A DNA stretch of 64,000 bases from Poa pratensis. Taxonomy: Eukaryota; Streptophyta; Magnoliopsida; Poales; Poaceae. A model generated the notes under the pieces. It was not told the DNA's origin. It saw only the letters and a program-made list of their open reading frames with translations, and did no database searches. Shown here piece by piece: positions 25,480-39,047 of the stretch. The translations under genes were made by a program, and so were the position numbers. Each line of letters begins with the position of its first letter. Position 1 is the first letter of the stretch. Location: the NCBI GenBank assembly GCA_947311845.1, contig CAMZMU010000111.1:21086773-21150772 (forward strand), in the 5' to 3' direction.

Positions 25480-26379
25480 AAACCTTTACTCGTCCTCGAG
25501 TAAGTAAGGACATAGATCATTACATGCATCAATGGACTTATGGTTGATAAATAAATACGGGCATTGTATCATCATCATATTCAATTGCAAGATAAGATTA
25601 ATGATCTAAAACTCATACATATGAGGGCAACATAAGTAGAACTCTAGCAATCACCCCTTACTTTTGAAAGCAAATAACCATTGTATGTTGGACAATCGAA
25701 TCATATTGTTTTTCACATGCTTTTGCTCTTCATGGCAAGCATTATAATCTTTTATACTTTGCTGAAATTCAAAGACAAGATAAACTCTCATTGGATAACA
25801 AGTTCAAAAGAAGACAAATGAAAAGACAGATAGATATAAAAATTGTTATCACTCTTGCTTGACTAGTAACTAGTGCAAACTTTAGTCATGGATATCTCAA
25901 TCAAGTTCCCATGCTCTACACAACCCTTTTCTTACACTTTCCATGGCTAGCTGAAATTTCAGGTGCCTTCCTTTCATTCACATTCAAGAGCATAAGTATT
26001 GAAATATCCATGATCATTAATTTGCTCAAAAGATACTAGGTTGTAACAAGAGTGTTTTATATCCTTTTCATTAAGTCTTCTCAACTTCTTATCCTACAAG
26101 ACTATATCTTAACCTCAAACTATTAATTCACAAGTCTTTTTACTTCTTCTATATTGAGATAATTCTATAATTGTCCAACATACTCAAGTTAATTAATTTC
26201 AAGGCAAGATGTGATTGAAATTCTAAATATGCCACGCTCATTTGCATGAGTGTTACCCATAAATCCCCAAACAAGAGAATCATGGATGACACCATACTTT
26301 AATATTCATTGATAAACCATAAGATAGGGATACATGATAATGCTCCATGAGCTCACACACGCCTAAGAGATATTGATAA
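25480..26379 (-). other. Athila 3' untranslated internal region
   Basis: AT-rich DNA between the accessory frame and the PPT. No coding potential or secondary repeats stand out. The equivalent segment in the second block is 42472-43420. Confidence 0.6.
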
Positions 26380-26439
26380 CTAATCGATAAAAGCAAACAC
26401 ACCATGACTAGATAGATATGATAGATTGTAAAGAGAAAG

Positions 26440-27005
26440 ACTAGATGGAACTCCCCCAAGCTTGGCGTTCCTCCAGATTCTCCTTTGCTGCAGCCTCCTC
26501 CTTCTCATATTCTTCCTCCCATTCAGCCATCTTCCATGGGAAAGGCCTTCCATCACGGAAAGATGTAGGTGGATCATTGTACCTGAGGGTGGCGGCTGCT
26601 GCAATCTTCTTGAAGCGTTCTTCATATTCGCAGTTCTGGTTCTCTACATCCCACATGAAGCATTGGAACTTCTCCCATTTGTGATGACGTCCTTGTACCT
26701 ATCTTCCAGATCTTCAAGCCTTTTCTTGTACTCTTCAACCTTCTTCTCCAGCTCCAGGTTCATGAAGTGGTGAGCATCAAGGCTGCGGTAAACCACAGTG
26801 CCATACCTGAAGGTCTTGTCCTCTAACTCATCCAGCCTTTCCTCCACCGTGCCGGTGGCCTTGGGAGCCTTCACCTCCTCCACGAGCATCACGCCCTCCT
26901 TGAAGCACACGGTCTTCGGTGGTGTCATCACGGAGTTGAGGTAGCGGTTCACAACACCTCCTTGGGAGAGCTCTCCCCCTCTTGGTTGGATCCGGAGCAA
27001 GACAT
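26440..27005 (-). pseudogene. Athila accessory (env-position) coiled-coil ORF, frameshifted
   Basis: Downstream of integrase and in the same sense. From the ATG at 27005 the frame stops after 18 codons. The main open frame (26644-27000) encodes 118 residues with a charged heptad-like helix (LEKKVEEYKKRLEDLEDRYK). A third frame then reads HKWEKFQCFMWDVENQ and an acidic EEEYEKEEAAAKENLEE end (to ~26441). The two apparent frame changes (near 26960 and 26690) are identical in the second copy at 43430-43997, so they predate the duplication and are not random read errors. No signal peptide or membrane span is visible, so a true envelope role is not supported. Confidence 0.55.
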
Positions 27006-27326
27006 GGCTAAAACCTGACAGGCAGAAACAGCAGAAACAAAGATCGCTCGAGAACGCTCGGTGCGAGATTAGATCGGCAGAGAGGGTATATATTGAGGGT
27101 TTTTAGGTCAAGACGAAGCGTCGGGATCGAAAACGAGACGAAAAGGACTCCGAGGTGGAAAAGGGACAGCCCCACGCGGCCAGGTACATGGGCCGCGTGG
27201 GCCCCTCTCTTTCCTCCCTCGGGTCTCCGTTTCGTCCAGTTTTCTTGTCCCATACGATGATTTCCATAAAAATTGACCTCCGTAAAATTTATGCAATTCC
27301 GAGAAACTTTCCAACAAAGTTACCTT
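27006..27326 (-). other. Athila spacer between integrase and accessory ORF
   Basis: Non-coding internal DNA. It contains the palindromic segment CACGCGGCC...GGCCGCGTG near 27172-27200, a motif that also occurs in the Athila LTR near 25140-25165. Confidence 0.45.
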
Positions 27327-29116
27327 CTATTGATTTTGGGTTTCTGAAACTGCACGGTTTCTCTCAATTACCTCCTCCGGTGTTTGTAAATTCAACTCCT
27401 CCACCCTTCCGATGAAGCTCTTTCCTGCAATATAAGGTTTAAGGCGTTGTCCATTGACTACATGAGGTTTACCTTTCATGTCACCGTGAAGACGGATAGC
27501 TCCTGAACGGTACACCTCCTGTATCACTAATGGTCCCTGCCACTTTGAAGCTAGCTTCCCTGCAGAAAACTTGAAACGAGAGTTGTAATAAAACTTGATC
27601 ACCTACTTTGAATTCCTTTTTCTTAATTTTCTTGTCATGCCAAATCTTAACTTTTTCTTTAAACATCCTGGCACTTTCATAAGCTTCATTTCTCCATTCG
27701 TCAAGTAGGTTTAGGTCAAGAATTCTCTTTTCTCCCGCAGTTTTAAAATCAAAGTTCAGTTGTTTAATAGCCCATCTAGCTTTATGTTCTAGTTCAACAG
27801 GTAAGTGACAAGCTTTTCCATAAACCATTTTATAAGGAGACATTCCCATAGGATTTTTAAAAGCAGTTCTATAAGCCCACAAAGCATCATTAATCTTAAT
27901 TGGCCAATCAGATCTAGACTTATTCACTGTCTTTTCCAAAATGAGTTTAATTTCCCTATTGCTTAATTCAACTTGCCCACTTGTTTGAGGATGATAAGGA
28001 GATGCAATTCTATGGTTAACATCATATTTTGCCAAAGTTTTTCTAAGAACACCATGCAAGAAATGAGAACCACCATCAGTAATTAAGAACCTAGGAACAC
28101 CAAACCTGGGGAAAATGATGTCCTTGAGCATCTTCATTGCTGTGGCATGATCTGCACTTTTGGTTGGAATTGCTTCCACCCACTTTGTAACATAGTCAAC
28201 TGCAACCAAAATGTGAGTATGCTTTGTCTTTGATTCTGGGAAAGGACCCATAAAGTCAAAACCCCACACATCAAATGGTTCAAGTGGCAATGAATAATTC
28301 ATAGGCATTTCATTCCTCCTACCAATGTTTCCTACTCTTTGACATTTATCACAAGATTTAACATATTCAGCACAGTCCTTAAATAAAGTAGGCCAATAGA
28401 AACCAGATTGTAATACCTTTGCTCCTGTGCGATCTCCTGCATGATGCCCTCCATAGGGACTGTCATGACAATCTCTTATAATAGCCTGTTGTTCATGCTC
28501 AGGTACACAACGTCTAATAATACCATCCACACTTTTCTTATAGGGAAAGGATCATCCCAAAAATAATGTCTAAGATCATAAAAGAATTTCTTTCTTTGTT
28601 GAGAAGTGAAGTGTGGAGGCAAAACTTTACCAACAATAAAATTTGCATAGTTGGCAAACCAAGGAGATGCAACTTTAGCACTAGAAACATTAACAATTGC
28701 AAGTTGTTCATTAACAAAGCTATCATTAATAGGAATAGGATCATCAGGTATGCTTTCCATCCTAGAGAGATGATCAGCAACTTGATTATCCTCCCCTTTC
28801 CTATCAACAATGTAAATCAAATCTTGCAATAGAAGTACCCATCTTATTAGTCTAGGCTTAGCATCTTTCTTATTCATCAAGTATTTAATAGCAGAATGAT
28901 CAGTATGTATTGTGACTTTTGAATCAGTAATATAAGGTCTAAACTTGTCACAAGCAAACAGTACTGCTAAAAATTCTTTCTCAGTTGTAGCATAATTCTT
29001 TTGAGCAGCATCAAGTGTTCTACTAGCATAATAAATAACATTCAGTTTCTTATCAACACGTTGGCCCAAAACAGCCCCAACTGCATAATCACTAGCATCA
29101 CACATAATTTCAAAAG
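27327..29116 (-). pseudogene. Athila pol fragment: RNase H and integrase, 5'-truncated by assembly gap
   Basis: Minus-strand pol running into the N gap. RNase H shows [13 protein letters not shown] (~29090) and [10 protein letters not shown] (~28890). Integrase has the HHCC zinc module ([12 protein letters not shown] ... CDKCQR, ~28330-28470) and the DDE core: D in WGFDFMGPF (~28260), D in ITDGGSHF (~28070), E in [10 protein letters not shown] (~27970). Small losses relative to the 44311-46903 copy (e.g. GAGTTGTAATAAAAC near 27580, CTTATAGGGAAAGG near 28540) shift the frame. RT is missing because the contig ends. Confidence 0.85.
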
Positions 29117-29129
29117 NNNNNNNNNNNNN
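29117..29129. other. Assembly gap (13 N)
   Basis: Thirteen N bases join Athila pol (ending CATAATTTCAAAAG) to the middle of a 4.07-kb array unit. The true distance is unknown. The same Athila sequence continues without a break at 46110, which suggests how the left contig should go on. Confidence 0.99.
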
Positions 29130-29545
29130 CCATCTTTGGGCTGTACTTTTATGTGCAGTCAACAGGTTTGAAGTCTGACGACGTTAGCCTGGGTATCCCT
29201 CCGGCTCGGCCTGGGCAGAATATGGACGACCATGGTTATCTTCAGGACTCTTAGTCCAATTTGTATCTTGTCTGTAGTTGACACCCTTTTCCTTTCGCTG
29301 TGATTTGGATCTTTGTAATGTATCAGTTGTATCTTGACTCGTTTGAGTCGTTCTTGTATATATATCTCCTTCTGTTGTTGTTGTGGATTCTTTTCGTGAA
29401 CTGTTGTAATGTTATCACAATTCCACCCACATAACGCGCATGTTTCAGCGTGCACGTTATGTCTGGTGGGCGACCTAAAATCGTTATTATGCGGATTTTG
29501 GCGGGATCGCTAAAATCTACATAGTACCGATTTTGGGGCGTCACA
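29130..29545 (+). repeat. LTR fragment (3' end only) after the gap
   Basis: Corresponds to LTR copy 3 from about 12027 to its end. It shows single-base losses (e.g. GGGCAGAATATGG, TAGTTGACACCC). Confidence 0.85.
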
Positions 29546-30031
29546 AAGTGGTATCAGAGCTTTGGTTCCGAAACCTAGGTTGTTTCGATACAAATGGTTA
29601 TCGAAGCAGCGGTCCGCAAAGCTGTAGGATACCTCGCTAACGGTCGTTGTTTGTAGAGTGTCAAATAGTTTTGGCTAAAAGTATTTTTGAAATATCTCAA
29701 TAGGATTCTTGTTTACTCCTTACCTCTATTCTACTTCTCCTCTTACCTTATTTGTTTTGGAGTCTCCTCTTTACCCATCTTTCAAGTGATTGGATTCAAC
29801 GTGGGTTGGGCGATCTCTATGCCTTTTAACCTAGTAGGTTCGATCTTTCGAAGTCTTCCACGAGAGCAACCCTTCTTGTTATTGGTGTCGACAACTTGAA
29901 GGTGGAGTTACAACTTCTTGTTAGTGGTGTCGAGAAGATCGACATGGAGCTTGAAGGTTCGGTAGTTTACTCCTCTCTTCCTTTTGCGTCGGCTTGGATC
30001 GCGGGGCGCGATCCCTGTTAGTGGTGTCGAT
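29546..30031 (+). other. Leader, noisy copy, primer site 29549-29560
   Basis: Same plan as leader 1, with many one-base losses (CGAAACCTAGG, GCAGCGGTCC, GATCCCTGTTAG). The hairpin is shortened by the loss of one G. Confidence 0.8.
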
Positions 30032-33000
30032 TGTAATGCCCCGGGAGTTTTTCCCAATTAGTTTTGTTTGTTTTTCTTTCGCATCATCATGACATCATGT
30101 CAATCACCTTGCATGTTTTTGCTAAGCATAAAAAATAATATTTTTTGCAAACCTTATTTTTTTTTTGGCAAAAAATAAATCTCTCTCCCTCTCTTTCTAT
30201 TTTAATAACCCAAAATAATATTTGGACATAATTGCAAAACTATTTTAAATAAAAATTAAAGTTTAGTAAACTATTTGTAAAAGCCTTGACCCTCTCTTTT
30301 CCTCTCTTCCCTAATTTCTTTTCCCTCTTTTCTAATCCTTTTCTCTCTCTTTTATTTTCCCTAAATAATTGAGAAATTCGTGGAATTGTTATAAGGCCGG
30401 AGCAATGCATCTGGCCTAGCCCAACTCCTCCTCCGCTTTCTCCTTCCTACGGAGAAGAGCTCGCACATGGTGGCCTCCACCCGCAGCGACCAGCGCCTGC
30501 CCCTCTCCTTTCCCCTCCTTAAATCCTCCACCCGGCCGCCTCCAGCAAACCCTAGCCTCTCCCTCTTCTTCCCCTCACGCCGCCGCCACCATCTTCCTCT
30601 CCTCCCCTTTCTTTTCTCCACCTCCATGGCCGGAGCTGCGCTCAAGCTCGCCACTGACTCCGTCCACCTCGTGCTCTCCCTTCGCGCCAGGAGTCGCGCC
30701 TCGCCTTCTCCGCCCCGACAGCAAGCAGGAGGTCCGGGAACCGTCGACGACGCCACTACAAGCTCGTTTTCTCTTCCGCCGCGTGCACCCGTCGTCGTCC
30801 CCGACAGTACGCGCCGCCCCGAGCCCTCCATCATGTCTAGGAGTTACGCCGTCGTCTACTACGTATCGAGCGCGGATGGAATCGAGCTGGAACCGCGAAG
30901 GATCGACGCCAACGAGTCCTTCTTCCACGACGCCATCCGTCCGCTGGAGCGCCAATGGTCGCGTCCTCTACGTCCGTCCGCAGCCATATCTTCGTCTCGC
31001 CTCATCCACGACCTTCCCGGCAAGGAAGACCCCGACCCTCCCCACGGTGAGCCTCGCCGTCTTCCTTCTCTCCCTTTCCGTCCGCCATGGCCGTCGCGTG
31101 CAAGCGTGAGCTTGCACGTCTTTGCACAGACGCCGCGCTGGTGTTGCCCCTGCTCCCTCCTATACAACCAGCACCCACACCACTCTAGCATCATCTCTGC
31201 ACCCCGAAGACACCGTGTGCCGCCCGCTTCTGTTCGTCGCTGGCCACGCCATCCGTCGCGTCGTCGTCCGGCTTAAGCCTGAAGCTTTTGTCAATTCAGT
31301 TAACGTCTTTGCTACGCTTTATGTTCCGTCCGCTTCAAATGTAATCACCAATCGATGCATAGCCCATTGGCTAGCTCTTCTGTCCTTTACCCAGCAGGTC
31401 ACAAGGTCGATTCCCACCGGAAGCACCTTTTCCTTCTCTGTCTATTTTCTTTTCCTTTTTTATCATTTGAAGAAAATATCTATTTTGTAAATGCTATAAC
31501 TTGGTCATCTTAATTCCAATAATACTAATGTTATATCTATTTTGATCAGAAAAATGTAAGGAATATTAATATGTCATCCATGATCATGTTTGCATCATCT
31601 AGCTTGTTGCTTAGTGGTCTTTTGCATAATCATCTAAATAATTAATATGGAATGTGTGGGATAATAATATAAAGTTTGTCCCTATTCCATTTAACTTGGT
31701 GTAGCTCACCCATAACCTGTTTTTCTTGTTAATCACATTTAATTTGGTGGTTAGATAAATAACTTGAACCTATAATTAATTGTCGGAATCTCGGTTCCGC
31801 TTAATTTGGCTTAAGTTGCGTCTTACCCTGTCATGCATCATATCATGAACATGCGATTCTTTTGCCGTAGTAGTAAGGTTGCATCCGCTGTTTTTTCCAG
31901 TGTTTGTTGCTTCTTCGCGGTTAAGACGTTGAGATGATGTGAGCAACGACAAGTTCGCTACCCCGGTGTTTCAGGCAAGCTTTGCTCACTTGCTACCATT
32001 ACATTGTCTTCCATTCTTGCCGTTGATCTATGCTATCCTTATGTTACGATGCTTGTGTCTCGATCCCAGTAATGTTTACCATGCAGCCACATAGCCTTAT
32101 CCCCACATCCCATCACCTTGTTGTTTGTTTGCCTGTTAGCCTTTGCGAGTCGTAAGTGCATGCTTAGGTTTGTTGTTGCGAGTCTGTCTTTCTTTTGCTT
32201 CACATGCTAGTATGATAGGTTGGCTCAACTTTACTTAATATGATGAAATGTTTGTGGGTTATACCTAAATGATAAGGCACCCGGTGGAAGGCCAATGCGT
32301 TGGTGTTTTGTTCTGCTAAGTGTTGCACTAGGAACACAGTTCTTGTCCTCTTATCCAAGTACAGCGCACTTCCCACTCGGGGTGGTCCTATGGAACCCCC
32401 CTCGACTCTGACCGGAACTTCAGCTTGTCCAGGCGCCACAACTAGTTCGGGTTTTCCATTTGCTCATATGCATCTGCACGTGACTTGATGATGAGAGGTT
32501 CGATGATATGGGGGAGCATATAGGTGCGATGCGATGTCGAGTGGGTATACCCATGGCTCTGCCCATCTCGGCCGTAGACGCAACGATTGAGTCCGCTATG
32601 GAGGTATCGGCCGGACTCTGGACGCGGGTAACAACTCAGATGGGTGGTACCTGGACTTGCTGTAGTGAAGGAACAGAATCGTGTTGAGAAGACCTACCTT
32701 TTATCTGGGTTGATCGAACGTGTATGGGTTAACCATAGTGCACCCCTGCAGGGTTTAAATCTTTTCGAGAAGCCGAGTCCGGTTATGGACAACTTGGATC
32801 GGATGCTGGCTAACAAGATCATAACAACTTACACCTATGATTCTAATTAACTTGACTAGTAAGTTAGACTTACTTTCACAATAAGATGTAAACTAAAATT
32901 GACAACTGTGTGAGTTTTCCCTCGATTGCTTCCTCATACTGGTTGAGGGGGTGAATCTGGGAAGTGTTATGTTTGGTGTTAGTTGCTATTGTTTCGTTCA

Positions 33001-33564
33001 CGCTCTCTTATCCCTCTCCATAGTCGGAAGTTGTAGTGTGTCTCTATAGGTTGTTTAGTGCTGCTGCTGCCTCTCAGTCCACCTCCATACTTTGGTAGTC
33101 TTTGTGTTGGTATCTTTTGAGCATTGCTTGCCAGGCGGTTGTGCCTGACCCATCTTTGGGCTGTACTTTTATGTGCAGTCAACAGGTTTGAAGTCTGACG
33201 ACGTTAGCCTGGGTAATCCTCCGGCTCGGCCTGGGCAGGGATATGGACGCCATGGTTATCTTCAGGACTCTTAGTCCAATTTGTATCTTGTCTGTAGTTG
33301 GACACCCTTTTCCTTTCGCTGTGATTTGGATCTTTGTAATGTATCAGTTGTTCTTGACTCGTTTGAGTCGTTCTTGTATATATATCTCCTTCTGTTGTGT
33401 TGTGGATTCTTTTCGTGAACTGTTGTAATGTTATCACTATTCCACCCACATAACGCGCATGTTTCAGCGTGCACGTTATGTCTGGTGGGCGACCTAAAAT
33501 CGTTATTATGCGGATTTTTGGCGGGATCGCTAAAATCTACATAGTACCGATTTTGGGCGTCACA
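30032..33564 (+). repeat. LTR copy, noisy (3533 bp), probable duplicate of copy 4
   Basis: Full-length order, with dozens of scattered single-base losses and a few gains relative to copies 1-5, which explains its shorter length. It has the TTATCATTTG variant, as copy 4 does, but not copy 4's 2-bp CAC-AC loss. Confidence 0.85.
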
Positions 33565-34055
33565 AAGTGGTATCAGAGCTTTGGTTCCGAAACCTAGGTT
33601 GTTTCGATACAAATGGTTATCGAAGCAGCGGGTCCGCAAAGCTGTAGGATAACCTCGCTAACGGTCGTTGTTTGTAGAGTGTCAAAACTAGTTTGGCAAA
33701 ATTATTTTTGAAATATCTCAATAGGATTCTTGTTTACTCCTTACCTCTATTCTACTTCTCCTCTTACCTTATTTGTTTTGGAGTCTCCTCTTTACCCATC
33801 TTTCAAGTGATTGGATTCCAACGTGGGTGGGCGATCTCTATGCCTTTTAACCTAGTAGGTTCGATCTTTCGAAGTCTTCCTCGACGGAGCAACCTTCTTG
33901 TTAGTGGTGTCGACAACTTGAAGGTGGAGTTACAACTTCTTGTTAGTGGTGTCGAGAAGATCGACATGGAGCTTGAAGGTTCGGTAGTTTACTCCTCTCT
34001 TCCTTTTGCGTCGGCTTGGATCGCGGGGGCGCGATCCCTTGTTAGTGGTGTCGAT
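33565..34055 (+). other. Leader, noisy copy, primer site 33568-33579
   Basis: Same plan as leader 1. It reads GGCAAAATTATTTTTG near 33697, resembling the shortened AAAATATTTTTG of leader 4. Confidence 0.8.
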
Positions 34056-37000
34056 TGTATGCCCCGGGAGTTTTTCCCAATTAGTTTTGTTTGTTTTTCT
34101 TTCGCATCATCATGACATCATGCATCAATCACCTTGCATGTTTTTGCTAAGCATAAAAATAATATTTTTGCAAACCTTATTTTTGTTTTGGCAAAAAAAT
34201 AAATCTCTCTCCCTCTCTTCTATTTTAATAAACCCAAAATAATATTTGGACATAATTGCAAAACTATTTTAAATAAAATTAAAGTTTAGTAACTATTTTG
34301 TAAAAGCCTTGACCCTCTCTTTTCCTCTCTTCCTAATTTCTTTTCCCTCTTTTCTATATCCTTTCTCTCTCTTTTTATTTCCCTAAATAATTGAGAAATT
34401 CGTGGAATTGTTAAAAGGCCGGAGCAATGCATCTGGCCTAGCCCAACTCCTCCTCCGCTTTCTCCTTCCTACGAGAAGAGCTCGCACATGGTGGCCTCCA
34501 CCGCAGCGACCAGCGCCCTGCCCCTCTCCTTTTCCCTCCTTAAATCCTCCACCCGGCGCCTCCAGCAAACCCTAGCCTCTCCCTCTTCTTCCCCACGCCG
34601 CCGCCACCATCTTCTCTCCTCCCCTTTCTTTTCTCCACCTCCATGGCCGGAGCTGCGCTCAAGCTCGCACTGACTCCGTCCACCTCGTGCTCGCGCCTTC
34701 GCGCCAGGAGTCGCGCCTCGCCTTCCTCCGCCCCCGACAGGCAAGCAGGAGGTCCTGGGAAACCGTCGACGACGCCACTACAAGCTCGTTTTCCTCTTCC
34801 GGCCGCGAGCAACCGTCGTCGTCCCCGACAGTACGCGCCGCCCCGAGCCCCTCCATCATGTCTAGGAGTTACCGTCGTCTACTACGTATCGAGCCGGATG
34901 GAATCGAGCTGGACCGCGAGTATCGACGCCAACGAGTCCTTCTTCCACGACGCCATCCGTCCTGGAGCGCCAAGGTCGCCGTCTCTACGTCGTCCGCAGC
35001 CCATATCTTCGTCTCGCCTCATCCACGACCTTCCCGGCAAGGACGACCCCGACCCTCCCCACGGTGAGCCTCGCCGTCTTCCTTCTCTCCCTTTCCGTCC
35101 GCCATGGCCGTCGCGTGCAAGCCGTGAGCTTGCACGTCTTTGCACAGCACGCCCGCGCTGGTGTTGCCCTGCTCCCTCCTATACACACCAGCACCACACC
35201 ACTCTAGCATCATCTCTGCACCCCGAAGACACGAGTGCCGCCCGCTCTGTTCGTCGCTGGCCACGCCCATCCGTCGCGTCGTCGTCCGGCTTAAAAGCCT
35301 GAAGCTTTTGTCAATTCAGTTAACGTCTTTGCTACGCTTTATGTTCGTCCGCTTCAAATGTAATCACCAATCGATGCATAGCCCATTGGCTAGCTCTTCT
35401 GTCCTTTACCAGCAGGTCACAAGGTCGATTCCACGGAAGCACCTTTTCCTTCTCTGTCTATTTTCTTTTCCTTTTTTTATCTTTTGAAGAAAATATCTAT
35501 TTTGTAAATGCTATAACTTGGTCATCTTAATTCCAATAAATACTAATGTTATATCTATTTTGATCAGAAAAATGTAAGGATATTAATATGTCATCCATGA
35601 TCATGTTTGATCATCTAGCTTGTTGCTTAGTGGTCTTTTGCATAATCATCTAAATAATTAAATATGGAATGTGTGGGATAATAATATAAAGTTTGTCCCA
35701 TTCCATTTAACTTGGTGTAGCTCACCCATAACCTGTTTTATCTTGTTAATCAACATTTAATTTGGTGGTTAGATAATAACTAGAACCTATAATTAATTGT
35801 CGGAATCTCGGTTCCGCTTAATTTGGCTTAGTTGCGTCTTACCCTGTCATGCATCATATCATGAACATGCTGATTCTTTTGCCGTAGTAGTAAGTGTTGC
35901 ATCCGCTGTTTTTTCCAGTGTTTGTTGCTTCTTCGCGGTTAAGACGTTGAGATGATGTGAGCAACGACAAGTTCTGCTACCCCGGTGTTTCCAGGCAAGC
36001 TTTGCTCACTTGCTACCATTACATTGTCTTCCATTCTTGCCGTTGATCTCTGCTATCCTTTGTTACGATGCTTGTGTCTCGATCCCAGTAATGTTTACCA
36101 TGCAGCCACATATAGCCTTATCCCCACATCCCATCACCTTGTGTTTGTTTGCCTGTTAGCCTTTGCGAGTCGTAGTGCATGCTTAGGTTTGTTGTTGCGA
36201 GTATGTCTTTCTTTTGCTTCACATGCTTAGTTATGATAGGTTGGCTCAACTTTACTTAATATGATTATAATGTTTGTGGGTTTATACCTAAATGATAAGG
36301 CACCCGGTGGAAGGCCAATGCGTTGGTGTTTTGTTCTGCTAAGTGTCGCACTAGGAACTCAGTTCTTGTCCTCTTATCCAAGTACGAGCGCACTTCCCAC
36401 TCGTGGGTGGTCCTATGGAACCCCCCTCGACTCTGACCGGAACTTCAGCTTGTCCAGGCGCACAACTAGTTCGGGTTTTCCATTGCTCATATGCATCTGC
36501 ATGTGACTTGATGATGAGAGGTTCGATGATATGGGGGAGCATATAGGTGCGATGCGATGTCGAGTGGGTATACCATGGCCTCTGCCCATCTCGGCCGTAG
36601 ACGCAAACGATTGAGTCCGCTATGGAGGTATCGACCGGACTTGGACGCGGGTAACAACTCAGATGGGTGGTACCTGGACTTGCTGTAGTGAAGGAACAGA
36701 ATCGTGTTGAGAAGCCCTACCTTTTATCTGGGTTGATCGAACGTGTATGGGTTAACCATAGTGCACCCTGCAGGGTTATAAATCTTTTTCGAGAAGCCGA
36801 GTCCGCGGTTATGGACAACTTGGATCGGATGCTGGCTAACAGATCATAAACAACTTACACCTAATGATTCTAATTAACTTGACTAGTAAGTTAGACTTAC
36901 TTTGACAATAAGATGTAAACTAAAATTTGACAACTGTGTGAGTTTTCCCTCGATTGCTTCCTCATACTTGGTTGAGGGGGTGAATCTGTGAAGTGTTATG

Positions 37001-37595
37001 TTTGGTGTTAGTTGCTAGTTGTTTCGTTCACGCTCTCTTATCCCTCTCCAATAGTCGGAAGTTGTAGTGTGTCTCTATAGGTTGTTTAGTGCTGCTGCTG
37101 CCTCTCAGTCCACCTCTCCATACTTGGTAGTCTTTGTGTTGGTATCTTTTGAGCATTGCTTGCCAGGCGGTTGTGCCTGACCCATCTTTGGGCTGTACTT
37201 TTATGTGCAGTCAACAGGTTTGAAGTTGACGACGTTAGCCTGGGTATCCCTCCGGCTCGGCCTGGGCAGGGATATGGACGCCATGGTTATCTTCAGGACT
37301 CTTAGTCCAATTTGTATCTTGTCCGTAGTTGGACACCCTTTTCCTTTCGCTGTGATTTGGATCTTTGTAATGTATCAGTTGTATCTTGACTCGTTTGAGT
37401 CGTTCTTGTATATATATCTCCTTCTGTTGTTGTTGTGGATTCTTTTCGTTAACTGTTGTAATGTTATCACAATTCCACCCACATAACGCGCATGTTTCGG
37501 CGTGCACGTTATGTCTGGTGGGCGACCTAAAATCGTTATTATGCGGATTTTGGCGGATCGCTAAATCTACATAGTACCGATTTTGGGGCGTCACA
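34056..37595 (+). repeat. LTR copy, noisy, carrying the copy-5 variant set
   Basis: Shares GCATAAAAATAAT, AAGGACGACCCC, AACTAGAACC, GTGTCGCAC, CTGCATGTGAC, TATCGACCGG, GAAGCCCTACC, CTTTGACAAT and TTCGGCGTGC with copy 5 (17011-20583), in the same order. On top of these it has many isolated base losses. Confidence 0.85.
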
Positions 37596-38087
37596 AAGTG
37601 GTATCAGAGCTTTGGTTCCGAAACCTAGGTTGTTTCGATACAAATGGTTATCGAAGCAGCGGGTCCGCAAAGCCTGTAGGATAACCTCGCTAACGGTCGT
37701 TGTTTGTAGAGTGTCAAAACTAGTTTGGCTAAAAGTATTTTTGAAATATCTCAATAGGATTCTTGTTTACTCCTTACCTCTATTCTACTTCTCCTCTTAC
37801 CTTATTGTTTTGGAGTCTCCTCTCTTACCCATCTTTCAAGTGATTGGATTCCAACGTGGGTGGGCGATCTCTATGCCTTTTAACCTAGTAGGTTCGATCT
37901 TTCGAAGTCTTCCTCGACGTGAGCAACCCTTCTTGTTAGTGGTGTCGACAACTTGAAGGTGAGTTACAACTTCTTGTTAGTGGTGTCGAGAAGATCGACA
38001 TGGAGCTTGAAGGTTCGGTAGTTACTCTCCTCTTCCTTTTGCGTCGGCTTGGATCGCGGGGGCGCGATCCCTTGTAGTGGTGTCGAT
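37596..38087 (+). other. Leader, noisy copy, primer site 37599-37610
   Basis: Same plan as leader 1, with scattered losses (e.g. CTTGTAGTGG just before the next LTR). Confidence 0.8.
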
Positions 38088-39047
38088 TGTAATGCCCCGG
38101 GAGTTTTTCCCAATTAGTTTTGTTGTTTTTCTTTTCGCATCATCATGACATCATGCATCAATCACCTTGCATGTTTTTGCTAAGCATAAAAAATAATATT
38201 TTTGCAAACCTTATTTTGTTTGGCAAAAAAATAAATCTCTCTCCCTCTCTTTCTATTTTAATAAACCCAAAATAATATTTGGACATAATTGCAAACTATT
38301 TTTAAATAAAATTAAAGTTAGTAAACTATTTTGTAAAAGCCTTGACCCTCTTTTTCCTCTCTTCCCTAATTTCTTTTCCCTCTTTTCTATATCCTTTTCT
38401 CTCTCTTTTATTTCCCTAAATAATTGAGAATTCGTGGAATTGTTAAAAGGCCGGAGCAATGCATCTGGCCTAGCCCAACTCCTCCTCGCTTTCTCCTTCC
38501 TACGGAGAAGAGCTCGCACATGGTGGCTCCACCCGCAGCGACCAGCGCCCTGCCCCTCTCCTTTCCCCTCCTTAAATCCTCCCCCGGCCGCCTCCAGCAA
38601 ACCCTAGCCTCTCCCTCTTCTTCCCCTCACGCCGCCGCCACCATCTTCCTCTCCTCCCCTTTCTTTTCTCCACCTCCATGGACGGAGCTGCGCTCAAGCT
38701 CGCCACTGACTCCGTCCACCTCGTGCTCGCCCTTCGCGCCAGGAGTCGCGCCTCGCCTTCCTCCGCCCCCGACAGCAAGCAGGAGGTCCGGGAACCGTCG
38801 ACGACGCCACTACAAGCTCGTTTTCCTCTTCCGGCCGCGTGCACACCGTCGTCGTCCCCGACAGTACGCGCCGCCCCGAGCCCCTCCATCATGTCTAGGA
38901 GTTTACGCCGTCGTCTACTACGTATCGAGCCGGATGGAATCGAGCTGGACCGCGAAGGATCGACGCCAACGAGTCCTTCTTCCACGACGCCAATCCGTCC
39001 GCTGGAGCGCCAAGGTCGCCGTCCTCTACGTCCGTCGCAGCCCATAT
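38088..39047 (+). repeat. LTR copy truncated by Athila junction (duplicate of copy 6)
   Basis: Ends with the same CCCATAT/ATGCTC junction as 22046 and shares the private CCCTCTTTTTCCTC shortening seen near 21343. Confidence 0.85.

Noticed and set aside
26380..26625. Arg-rich 81-codon minus-strand frame
   Set aside because: Shadow of the acidic accessory-protein frame at 26441-26656.
28538..28832. Hydrophobic frames on both strands within the pol fragment
   Set aside because: Alternative-frame readings of RNase H-integrase coding DNA.
29117..29129. Biological breakpoint between Athila and the array
   Set aside because: The join is a run of N, so adjacency is an assembly statement, not an observed junction.
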